Shown one piece after another: positions 1-7,842 of a stretch of 16,391 nucleotides of DNA (its first letter is position 1; each line of letters opens with the position of its first letter). The stretch covers positions 1 to 16,391 of the forward strand of contig MZZL01000377.1 in assembly GCA_002749535.1 (NCBI GenBank). Reading direction: 5' to 3'. The notes beneath the pieces were generated by a model. The model was given only the letters and a program-made list of their open reading frames with translations. It made no database searches and was not told where the DNA came from. Position numbers and translations under genes: made by a program. The stretch is from Apophysomyces variabilis (Eukaryota > Mucoromycota > Mucoromycetes > Mucorales > Mucoraceae).

Positions 1-106
1 AAAATGTGGTAATATAAGAAATTCTACCACCTGGGTGGAAAGTGGGTGGAACCAGAGATTCTACCATGTGGTGTAAAGGTGGTAGAATCACCCTTCAACC
101 GCAGTG
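1..106 (-). mobile_element. CACTA-like non-autonomous element, copy C (end only)
   Basis: The reverse complement of this stretch is identical, base for base, to the first 106 bp of the complete copy at 11135-12502. The element end reads CACTGCGGTTGAAGGGTG and lies at position 106; outside it the flank begins CCTTAAG. The rest of the copy runs off the left edge. The terminal part carries GATTCTACC / GGTAGAATC units in both orientations, which can fold into hairpins. Identity to copy B points to recent mobility. No coding capacity is visible. Confidence 0.85.
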
Positions 107-719
107 CCTTAAGTAGATGTCTGGCTGATGCAGGTTCTTATCTGTGGATATAGTGTCGATAGTATGATAAACTCATATAAAGATCGTTTAAACTTAGTGG
201 AAGAAGTATGTATGATACTTATGTTATGTCAAATATGATAGTACTTACTATTTCCAGAAAGCTAAAAATAGCAAGCAAAAGCATGCATGTTTTGAGTGGT
301 TAACTGACTATTCCCAGGGCTTGCAACAGTTGGTATAGGCTAGTCTAAGGTAGGTGGACTGAGACTGTCAGTTATTACTACTCAGTTAAAATTTGGGATG
401 GTCCAAGGTCAGGTACTGAGACTGCTAGAAGGACTGTTGAAAGGACCGTCAGTCTATGCTATGCCTTTCACATGACATTATACACAATATTATTTACAGA
501 CATTCAAAGTAAATATTTCCTTTACTTTAATAAGTACAGTTATACAAATATACAAAAGCTTTGTTGCTTGCAAGATTTTCACTTTTAATGTAATTTACAT
601 TACAGATTAAGACAAGCAGTTTATGTAATAAGAAAGGTAAAATGTAATGCATCGTTTATTAACTGTTAATTCAACACTCCATTTATTTCAGAGAATACTG
701 TATATCAATTCTTTAATTC
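107..719. other. Unassigned AT-rich DNA
   Basis: No coding region, RNA gene or element end could be recognised. The only local structure noticed is the decamer ACTGAGACTG at 358-367 and again at 415-424. The right border is the stop codon of the hAT remnant, so part of this stretch may be 3' flank of that old element. Confidence 0.5.
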
Positions 720-849
720 TTATTGTAGCTGATATTTTTCAAGCATACAAGCATGAATAGTTTCTATAGCAAGTAAAGCATGATTTGGGCTTATAATAGC
801 CTTGCCAGCAGAGAAGACTCATTCTGATGGAGCACATATACCTGAGATA
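720..849 (-). pseudogene. hAT transposase C-terminal fragment (dimerisation domain)
   Basis: Read on the minus strand from 848, the translation contains ISGICAPSE, then TGA (819-821), then VFSAGKAIISPNHALLAIET, and ends at TAA (720-722). This matches the hATC signature around the conserved PSERVFS motif of fungal hAT transposases, with TGA exactly where the family has Arg, so a CGA to TGA change is the simplest reading. The fragment is cut at its upstream side by the terminus of CACTA-like copy A at 850. It is not derived from the hAT at 14033-16303, which has a clearly different C-terminus. Further upstream parts of the same gene may lie beyond the insertion at 6546-7080. The domain call rests on motif recognition only. 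Confidence 0.6.
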
Positions 850-1842
850 CACTGCGGTTGAAGGATGATTTCTGTTGTATCCACAAGTGATCAACAAAGA
901 TATTAAATGAAGCTTAGTCACATTCAGTACTCTAAATCTAATTTTACTAGTCAAGACATATAAAAGAGAGCAACTTAAACTCTAAATAAAGGATATACTA
1001 AAGTCTCATAGTATTTTACTGTTCCCTTTTTCTCTTGCAATCCATACATGTATTTTCTCAACTTCTACTCGAATATTTCAATTTTTACCACCTTTATACC
1101 ATATGGTAAAATCTTTAGTTTCACCCACTTTCCACCTAGGTGGTAGAATTTCTTATATTATCACATTTTTCTCTCCTCCCCCAAACGCTGTTACTGTAGC
1201 AGATATGCATACAAAATTAAGTTACCACAGCAAAACTAGTGCATTCACATTTCCTAGAAACTGTATAATTATTTATGTCACGCGCTTTTAATATGATTTC
1301 TTTTTTTTTACAGAGTTATCTGTGTTTTCCTTTTATTCATCCTTTTCTTCTACAAATTTTTTCCTCTATACTATTTTTTGTTTCATAGTGTTTTACCACT
1401 TCTTCATTAGAAAACTCACTTTGAAAACATTGCTAGTATATGATCCTAATAATATATAACCTTGATCTAAAAGCATATCCTTTGCTGGTAAGCTTTTATC
1501 TTTATTTCATAACATTTTATTCTTTTTTTCTTTTAATAGCTAGAATGATCACTATGTTATAGAAGAGCTTGCTTCTTACTTTTAATAAGGTATTTTGATT
1601 AATTGACCTAAATATAACTAATCTTGACTTTTTAATTATTATATAGAGTAGCTTTTATTTCTTAACAAAATGGAAACAGAGAAAGATGACATACTTTTTA
1701 ATAGTACAGATACTTTTTTATGCCATAATTTAATTACTTGGTAAGGTAACTTTTTGTAGGCCTATATATAATGCTACCATTCATTATTGCATGCTAGCTT
1801 AGGTATGTTACTATGTATTAGCTTTTAGTATATTTTACTAAT
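850..1842 (+). mobile_element. CACTA-like element copy A, left part (old)
   Basis: The end motif CACTGCGGTTGAAGG starts at 850. From 1086 to 1842 the sequence aligns collinearly with 11157-11911 of copy B. Positions 871-1085 have no counterpart in copy B: they are either an insertion in copy A, or 850-870 is a separate terminal remnant. Differences from copy B are nearly all transitions with A or T in copy A; in 1759-1842 there are ten in 84 bp, all of that kind. The copy is interrupted by the DIRS element at the trinucleotide AAT (1840-1842) and resumes at 6016. No transposase is encoded. Confidence 0.8.
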
Positions 1843-1875
1843 GGGACAGTTGTCGCCGAAGTGACAATGATGGAG

Positions 1876-1951
1876 GATGTGGTATTGGCTCTCCAAAGCT
1901 GCGCTTTATTTATTCATAAGAAAAATTTTCCTTCTATCTCTAGATCTTTCC
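1876..1951. repeat. DIRS inverted terminal repeat, left
   Basis: This is the inverted partner of 5888-5963. Landmarks are GATGTGGTATTGGCTCTCC at its outer side and CTTCTATCTCTAGATCTTTCC at its inner side. The two arms differ at only a few positions (for example AAGCTGCGC here against AAGCCGCGC in the complement of the right arm). The segment outside it, 1843-1875, is not part of the inverted repeat but is complemented in the internal region at 2041-2081. Confidence 0.9.
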
Positions 1952-2006
1952 CTAGTGTACCGCTCTCCTTTTTTCGACGTAATAAGGGTTGGGAAACAAA
2001 GTTTGT

Positions 2007-3425
2007 CTATGAAAATAACCAATGAAACCATGGGCGGGTACCCACATCCTCTATCGTTGTCGCTTCAGTGACAACTGTCCCATTGTGAGGCATACCTACC
2101 ACAATTGTTGTTGTCACCTCTGCTTCCACTCCGTCTGATGTGGTATCCTTCTCCGTATTCAGCGAAAAAAGTGTTCCTATGATGTGTGATCCTTCTTTGT
2201 GTTTGTTTCTAGGCCTGTAGTAGTATTTCTCAAAAGTTTGACTTTGACTTGACCAGTTTGCATGCTGTTTTACTAAATCCTTAGCGATTCCATTTTCTAC
2301 CACAGCCGTTGCCAAAGCGGCCCTTGTTGAATGTGCCGTAAAGATTGATGTATCTATCCCACTTTGCTTCAAAATAGTTTTGATCCATGAAGCGATTGTG
2401 GCTGGCTTAATCGATTTTGCTGGTTTTCCTGTGCCCAAATAAGCCAAGAACAATGTATGATCTAGTGATTGACCCTCGTGGAACTCTCTTGTTCTTTGTA
2501 TGAATAAAGAAAGCGTCTGTACTGGGCACATTTCAGTGTTCTCTATTCACCCCAATTTCAACTTCTTCCATTGTGCCTCCTTTGGTTCTCTCGAAATCAA
2601 AGTAATGCCTTGAATCTCCTCTCCGCATTTTGTCCATATAACGTCCCGGTATTGTAATATGCCCAAATCTGAACGTGGTCTCCACATTGTTGCCAAACAT
2701 AGCAAAATAAGTGTCTTTTGTTGCAGATCAAATAGTGATAATTTTTCGGTTCTACCCCATGCTCTGACCGTGTCTAGGACCATCCGGATGTTCCAAATTT
2801 CGTCTTTGCTGGATGGTGGCAAATCTACGTTTGTCTTGCGTTTTGCTCTGAAGAAAGCCAAAATCCTATCATCACTTGCAATGTTCGGTTTTGATGGATG
2901 TAAAACCTTAAAGGCGGAGGCAATTGCCGATCGCATGACGTTTAATGATTGGGTTGATAGTTGTTGGTTCTCCACTAGAAATCTTGTTATGTGGTTGATC
3001 TCGTAGTCTCTTGGATCAAGCGGTGGTAGCTGTTTGTTGCACCATTCTGCCCATCTGCGCCAACTGTAGTCATATGCCCTATTTGTAGTTGTTCTCGCTG
3101 CTTTCTTCAAAAATTCGTTTGATGAGCTGTCCAATCCTGCCGCTTCCCTGGCTTTCCAGATAACTTCCAAGCGATCAGAGTGAGGCGTTTGTTTATTGGC
3201 ATCACCATTGGTTTGGCCGTTGTTCTCGCTAATATCATGGGCCACCAGAATTGTGTTGGCCACTTGGGGGTCACTAACACCGCCGACTTCACACCATCCT
3301 CCTGTAACTTGTGGATCACTCGTGGGATTAATCTCCAAGGTGGATGCAAATAAAGCCTGGTCGCTGGCCATGTCTGGGAAAAAGCATCTGTTCCCATCGC
3401 CATTAGGTCCGGTTTGTAACTCCAA
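2007..3425 (-). pseudogene. DIRS tyrosine recombinase (one nonsense codon)
   Basis: This is the integrase of the element, expected to insert a circular DNA by strand exchange. One minus-strand frame runs to TAG/TGA-type termination at 2007-2009 and is broken only by TGA at 2547-2549. The N-terminal SAM-like part is at about 3240-2900 (residues such as DYSWRRWAEWC). The catalytic core has the first Arg in TMWRPRSDLGIL, the HxxR box as HSTRAA (His codon 2331-2333), then HANW and the Tyr-rich FEKYYY containing the nucleophile candidate. The true start is uncertain; an ATG at 3369-3371 is possible. Upstream of about 3240 the methyltransferase-like protein is encoded in an overlapping frame, and roughly 3240-3107 looks dual-coding. 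The TGA fits CGA to TGA. The C-terminal tail is encoded by the internal complementary region. Confidence 0.85.
2041..2146. repeat. DIRS internal complementary region (circle-junction template)
   Basis: Positions 2041-2081 are the reverse complement of the left outer end (1843-1882) and 2085-2146 the reverse complement of the right outer end (about 5954-6015), joined through ATT at 2082-2084. In DIRS elements this region is thought to template joining of the two termini during replication to give a closed circle. It overlaps the 3' end of the recombinase gene and encodes its C-terminal tail. Scattered mismatches to the two ends (for example CGGCGAC against CAGTGAC) show that the three copies have drifted since insertion. 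Confidence 0.9.
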
Positions 3426-5113
3426 AACTGTGAGATTTTCATATTTGTCCGGGAAGTGAACGCATCAATTGTCAAACGTCCCCATCACTGGGTTATCTTC
3501 TTGAACCACCTCATGGGTAAGGACCATTCATGGATTGCTGGTTTCTGTCGACTGAGTCGATCCGCGTCTACATTCTCCTTGCCTGCTATATGGTTGACCT
3601 TGAGTGTTAATTGATATTTCAGGCAGACTTCTGAAATTGCTAGTGCCAATTCCTGTAATTGTATGGATGCTGTGCCCCCAGATTTGATCGCATATTTGAT
3701 CGCTGTTGTGTTGTCCGAAAACATCTGTATCATCGAGTTTCTGAATCTTTCCCCATAGAGCTGAAGCGCAAATAAAATCGTCTTCAATTCCCTGGTATTG
3801 ATCGACTGTTCTTTTTCGTGATCTGTCCATGACCCCAATGTTTCCATTATTGGGGACTTGATTCCCCAGCCAATGTCCGAAGCGTCCACATAAATTGTGC
3901 ATTGTGGTTTCTGTTGTTGTGTTGGTCGAATTGGTAGACCATTCTTCCTCGCTGCTTCTGTCCACCACCATTTCAGTTCCTGTCGTCCCTCTGGTGATAT
4001 CTGAAATGGGGCTTCCTATTTGTGTTTGTTCTTGAGGCTCCTTGCTAAATCTCGCTGAAGGTACCTCACATGTAGAAGTGCTTCTCCTAGCGCTGGAATA
4101 ATTGCTGTGATCTTGCCTATCAAAGATGCCATCCATCAACATGATCATATTGCTAATCCTGCTTGCCAGATCCAGGTTTGAATTTTGGCCAGTTTCTCCT
4201 TTGGTACCTTGATTATCATGGTGGATGAGTTGAAGTTGAAGCCTAGAAATTCTTGCTGACGCGAAGGCGCCAAGACACTCTTCTTCCAATTGATTATGAA
4301 TCCTAGGGACTTCAACTGTCGTATTACCTGTGATATGTGGTCTTCCAGCAAATTCTTCGATTTTGCTACGACACAAATGTCATCCAAGTAATAAACTAAA
4401 TGAACTCCCTTTTGTCTGAGTGGTTCTAGTGCAAATTGCATCAATTTCGAGAATACCCTGGGGGCCACACTGAGCCTGAAGGGCAAAGTTCAGTACTGAT
4501 ATATGGTACCCCGATGTGAAAATGAAATGAACCTGCAGGACTCTGGGTGTATTGGCACCACTAAATACACATCCTTCAAATCTATCTTGGCCATATAATC
4601 TCCTGGTTCGATCAGTTCCCGGAGGGCTGGCACTCCTTCTATCTTGAAATGATGACACTGAATATATTGGTTTATACGTTTGCAGTCTAGAATGGGTCAT
4701 TGTTTCATCGCTTCTTGCACTGTGAACATATTGGAAAGGAACCGTCCATCCTGGGTAGGTGATCTTTCTATTACCCCAGTCTGTAGGAAGTTCTGTACTG
4801 CTGTATCCACTGCTGTTTGATCTTCTGATGATAATTGCAGCATTCTCGGTTGCCATGGTGCTAGTGACTTGTCCCATTGTATTCTGTAGCCCTCTGATAT
4901 GACTGATCTGGCCCATCTGTGTGTAGTCAGGGATCTCCACTGCTTTGCAAATACTTGTAAACGTCCCCCTGGTGGTATGCCATCCAGTGGTGTCTGGTAA
5001 TGGCCCACGTCTTGCTCCAATAGTTGAGCACTTACTGGTAATTTTGTTCTGTTGATTTTGTCTGAGTTGTCTGTGGACTGGATGAGTCCCCCGTACAACC
5101 TTGGTCCAAAAAA
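3107..5113 (-). pseudogene. DIRS reverse transcriptase / RNase H / methyltransferase-like polyprotein
   Basis: A single minus-strand frame encodes the replication enzymes. The RT has an N-terminal PPGGRLQVFAKQW block (about 4990-4950), the motif A Asp in AKIDLKDVY, and the motif C box YYLDD (4379-4393). RNase H follows with YVDASDIGWG near 3889, INTRELKTI, MFSDNTTAIKY and GKENVDADRLS near 3560. After this comes the DIRS methyltransferase-like (DAM) segment with TIDAFTSR, DAFSQTW and PPWRLIPRV (3470-3240). Six premature stops lie in the frame: TGA at 4697-4699, 4490-4492, 4145-4147, 4136-4138 and 3485-3487, and TAG at 4016-4018. No indel is needed to join the segments. There is no ATG in this frame between an upstream TAA (5192-5194) and 4841-4843, which lies inside the RT domain, so translation may depend on frameshifting from ORF1. 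The listed 5' border is the possible slippery site. Confidence 0.87.
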
Positions 5114-5862
5114 GGCTGGTATTTCTTGCCATATTGGAATTCTCCATATCCTCTAGGATTGAATTGCTTTCCTCCTCTTTTGAAGTCTCGTTTATATCCA
5201 TCTCATCGATAGCCATCTCGTCTGTGGCTTGTTGCTGCCCTGAGCATGGAATCTTCATAGCGAGCTTGCTGGATTCACTGGACCATGTCTGAAGAGAACA
5301 CCAGTTCCTTGTCATCTTCTTCTTCTGGCTCTTCTGCTTGGGCTATGACGGGGATGTTGAGGCTACGGATGACAGTTTCTTTGGCGTCATTGTCAATTTG
5401 TTTGCCATTTGCGAACCCATAGATCGCCAGACGTCTAGCTTTTTCCATAATCTGTTCGAGGAGGATTCCATCATCCTCTCCTCCCCCGCAGTCCACGATA
5501 AGTTTGATCTCTTCGTAGATCTCTATGGCTGCTCTTGCAGAGATTCTAAGGCAGTCTGCGTCCTTGTATCTTGCCTGAATCGCGGAATATGCATCCAGGG
5601 TTTTCTTTTTGAGTTCAGGTATAAACGCTTTGTTAATGGCTCCGCCTCGGGTCCATTTTCCTCCTTCATATGCTGTGATGTCTTTGGAGAATCTTTGTAG
5701 ATTTCCTTTAAGGGACTTCTGGGTAATGTTTTCCATATTGGCGAGGATTTCTGATGGCAAATCTTGGCTTTCTGATCCTCGGTCCCTTTGTTGGAACTTA
5801 AGCTCTCGGAATAACTCGAGCATTTCAGCGATCTGCTCTTGAGATAATTCATTGATATCCAT
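5032..5862 (-). pseudogene. DIRS ORF1, Gag-like protein (two nonsense codons)
   Basis: The minus-strand ATG at 5862 opens a frame of 195 codons to TGA (5275-5277). It begins MDINELSQEQIAEMLELF and is hydrophilic with a probable coiled-coil start and an acidic stretch EEPEEEDDKE. In the same frame beyond the TGA the sequence stays protein-like: an Arg/Gly/Tyr/Gln-rich region with RRDGY repeats and KRGGKQFNPRGYGEF, interrupted by TGA at 5203-5205, and ending at TAA 5032-5034. A basic, RG-rich C-terminus is what an RNA-binding Gag would carry, so the original protein was probably about 276 residues and both TGA codons are CGA to TGA changes. It overlaps the RT frame by about 80 bp. DIRS ORF1 proteins are presumed nucleocapsid components; that role is inference here. 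Confidence 0.75.
5107..5113 (-). promoter_or_regulatory. Possible -1 ribosomal frameshift site, T TTT TTG
   Basis: In the ORF1 frame the codons CCT TTT TTG (5115-5107) form the heptamer T TTT TTG, which fits the X XXY YYZ slippery rule. A -1 slip here enters the RT frame directly, downstream of that frame's stops at 5192-5194 and 5153-5155 and upstream of the first conserved RT block. A small stem-loop, GGACT-CATCC-AGTCC, lies about 17 bases downstream, farther than usual for a stimulatory element. Confidence 0.45.
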
Positions 5863-5887
5863 AAGTTCTAACCACGGTGCGCGGCTT

Positions 5888-5963
5888 GGAAAGATCTAGA
5901 GATAGAAGGAAAATTTTTCTTACGAATAAATAAAGCGCGGCTTCGGAGAGCCAATACCACATC
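5888..5963. repeat. DIRS inverted terminal repeat, right
   Basis: This is the inverted partner of 1876-1951, from GGAAAGATCTAGAGATAG to GGAGAGCCAATACCACATC. It precedes ORF1 on the minus strand, so it should hold the 5' leader and transcription start of the element. The outer 5964-6015 is complemented in the internal region. Confidence 0.9.
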
Positions 5964-6015
5964 AGACAGAGTGGAAGCAGAGGTGACAACAACAATTGTG
6001 GTAGGTACGCCTCAC

Positions 6016-6545
6016 AATTGTTATTTTTAAAAGCTATACTTCTTTAACCTTTAGTAATTAGGTAAGATAATATAAAACTAAGTATAAAGTTAGCTATTTA
6101 TTAGTACATTATGCTACATAGCTCCAAGAAAATAAAAGTGTCTGTTTTTTTCCTATATATATAGTTAAAGAAGCGTCTTTATATATAATAAAGAAGTATA
6201 TCTTAATGGATAAAATAATGTACATAATGAAAAGAACATCCAATCAGATAGACTAGATAAAAATTAGTAGCTTCAATAGAATATATCATTGTAGGCAAGT
6301 CAATTTAATAAAGTGCTTAAATAAAAGAATATGGTTAAATAAAACTAAAATGTTAGCCTCTAATGTATATTACTTGATCCAATAACATCAATGTAATTAT
6401 CTCTGTCATATAGTAATTCATCCAATTGTTGAACTTGGAGAGGTAGAAAGATAGTGAAAGGTACATTCTACAAACCTTTGAAGATATTCCACTACATAGT
6501 AAAAAAGCAATGGAAAGGTGGTAGAATCTCAGATTTCTATTATAG
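6016..6545 (+). mobile_element. CACTA-like element copy A, right part (old)
   Basis: From AAT at 6016-6018 the sequence continues the alignment with copy B (11909 onward) as far as the GGTGGTAGAATCTCAGATT segment near 6519-6537. It carries the same A/T-directed transitions as the left part (for example GTAATTATCTCTGTCATATAG against GTAATGGTCTCTGTCATATAG). One GGTGGAAA unit present in copy B is missing. The terminal GACCGCAGTG motif cannot be found, so the right terminus is lost or deleted. Confidence 0.78.
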
Positions 6546-7080
6546 GAAATTTTTCATTCGGTTCATCAAGTTCATTGGGATTCTGATACAATAAAATTTC
6601 GTCAGGTCTCCTTTAGCTAATGATAAACCTGATAAACCTAATAAACCTAACAAAAAAATGTCTGCTATTTTGTTTTTCTATTCCTTCTTCTTCTATTTAC
6701 CTCGTTATTGCTACCTTCTTATCCTTAACAGATTAACTATACTATTAGTAATAATAAAAGAGAAGTTACTTATCTCTGATTAAGAGTACTATAGAAAACC
6801 CATATAAGCTACAGTTACTGTAAAAAAGTATCTATTTGCTAACAATCAATTATAAGATATAGATAGTAAAGTAATTAGCTAATTCAATAATAAAATAGAT
6901 TAAGATATTTCTATGATTTATAACAAAGCTTATCTAGTAATCTAATAATATATCCTATTTTATTATACTATAATTATTATGGCTATAATCAAATAATAGT
7001 AGAATTTTAAAGCAGAATAATACTATAATTCAGCTATCCTACAATTTTAGGATCTAACATAAAATAAGCCTTTAAAACTA
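6546..7080 (-). pseudogene. Possible upstream part of the old hAT transposase
   Basis: On the minus strand, 6606-6550 reads PDEILLYQNPNELDEPNEKF in one frame, and 7060-7030 reads KAYFMLDPK. Both resemble stretches that precede the C-terminal dimerisation domain in hAT transposases (the DExxxY and LDPxxK regions). The order and strand fit the C-terminal fragment at 720-849, with copy A inserted between and some sequence lost at the junction. The rest is very AT-rich and full of stops. A 9-bp tandem repeat (about three units of GATAAACCT/AATAAACCT, 6622-6649) lies inside. Treat this as a hypothesis. Confidence 0.35.
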
Positions 7081-7380
7081 TTATAAAATAAGGTCAGAAT
7101 TTGTTACTTTCTGGGAGTAACTATATTTTAGAGATAATTCTCTTAAAGGTACTTCCTAAAAAAGGAAATTAAAAAAGTATCTCTAAAATTATTTTGAGTT
7201 TTAGAGGTATTTCTACTTTTAATATACTTTATAGTTTCTTTATATGGTATTCTGATAAAGTGTATTAAGGTAGATTCATAAGCCATATTCTTTACATACA
7301 TCAATTGGACTTGTTTTAGATGTATGATCTCTGTTACTGATGTATAAAATGAAAATAACAGAATGCTCAAAATAAGCAAG
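7081..7380. other. Unassigned AT-rich DNA
   Basis: This stretch has no recognisable protein, RNA or repeat. An open frame on minus at 7143-7379 has no similarity to any family I recognise and a composition expected of AT-rich DNA. The boundary between the old hAT and the Gypsy LTR must lie in or just after this stretch but could not be placed. Confidence 0.4.
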
Positions 7381-7689
7381 ACTGAAAAAGATGTTCTTTA
7401 TTTTACGAATGACTGTTCTCTTTAAATATTTTTAGAAATGCATGCAGGTAAAAGCAGGTTGAAGTAGTTACTAATATCTTTTGTAAAATCTGTATAATCA
7501 GTAATGACATGTTAATCTTCTATCTTTTGATATTCTATGTCTGCTAGGGTCCCAGCAACAGATGAATAGATTATGAAGATGTTAGTGTAACCTGATCCAT
7601 ACAGGCATTATAGCTGATATGTTTACTGACAGTCTAGACCTGATGTTTTATCCACTGAATATAGTGATGTGATCATGTCAGATATGACA
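7381..7689 (-). repeat. Putative 3' LTR of the Ty3/Gypsy element (outer end uncertain)
   Basis: On the minus strand, a G-run (GTGGGGGGTA, plus 7691-7700) is followed by TGTCATATCTGACATGATCA, a TG start with the short inverted repeat TGTCA/TGACA. This is the expected arrangement of polypurine tract and 3' LTR. A possible AATAAA polyadenylation signal on minus lies near 7391-7396. The outer LTR end and the target duplication could not be determined because the 5' LTR is outside the window. Confidence 0.42.
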
Positions 7690-7842
7690 TTACCCCCCAC
7701 TAGCTTCTTGATAGCGTTGGAAAGATAGTAATTGATGTAGTAAAAGCATGGTTGAAAGTATTAGATAATAATACTGTGGTGCGTCGATAAAAAACCTCAG
7801 AAAAAACCTAGTGGGAAAAAAGTGTAGAGGAAAAAGACTTGC

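Larger units (their letters stand above)
1843..6018 (-). mobile_element. DIRS-type tyrosine-recombinase retrotransposon, full length
   Basis: The element has the complete DIRS architecture: inverted terminal repeats (1876-1951 and 5888-5963), an internal complementary region made of the reverse complements of both outer ends (2041-2146), and genes on the minus strand in the order Gag-like ORF1, RT, RNase H, methyltransferase-like, tyrosine recombinase. It lies inside CACTA-like copy A, and the uninterrupted copy B gives the empty site. AAT is present at both borders (1840-1842 and 6016-6018) and once at the junction in the internal region (ATT on plus, 2082-2084), as expected for integration of a circle by a tyrosine recombinase at a 3-bp core. 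All three coding regions contain nonsense codons but I found no frameshift, so this copy is inactive but fairly young. Confidence 0.93.

Noticed and set aside
3528..4376. A 282-codon minus-strand frame over the RT/RNase H junction.
   Set aside because: RT and RNase H motifs (YLDD, DASDIG, GKENVDADRLS) are in a different frame; this is a shadow of it.
4380..5315. A 311-codon minus-strand frame, acidic at its start, that looks like a long gene.
   Set aside because: It overlaps the ORF1 tail and the RT in another register. ORF1 and RT motifs lie in the two other frames, and this one has no recognisable domain after its acidic start.
6622..6649. 9-bp tandem repeat of about three units.
   Set aside because: Too short and too local to be more than simple replication slippage in AT-rich DNA.
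7143..7379. A 78-codon minus-strand open frame.
   Set aside because: No motif, AT-biased composition, no codon signal; expected by chance in this AT-rich spacer.
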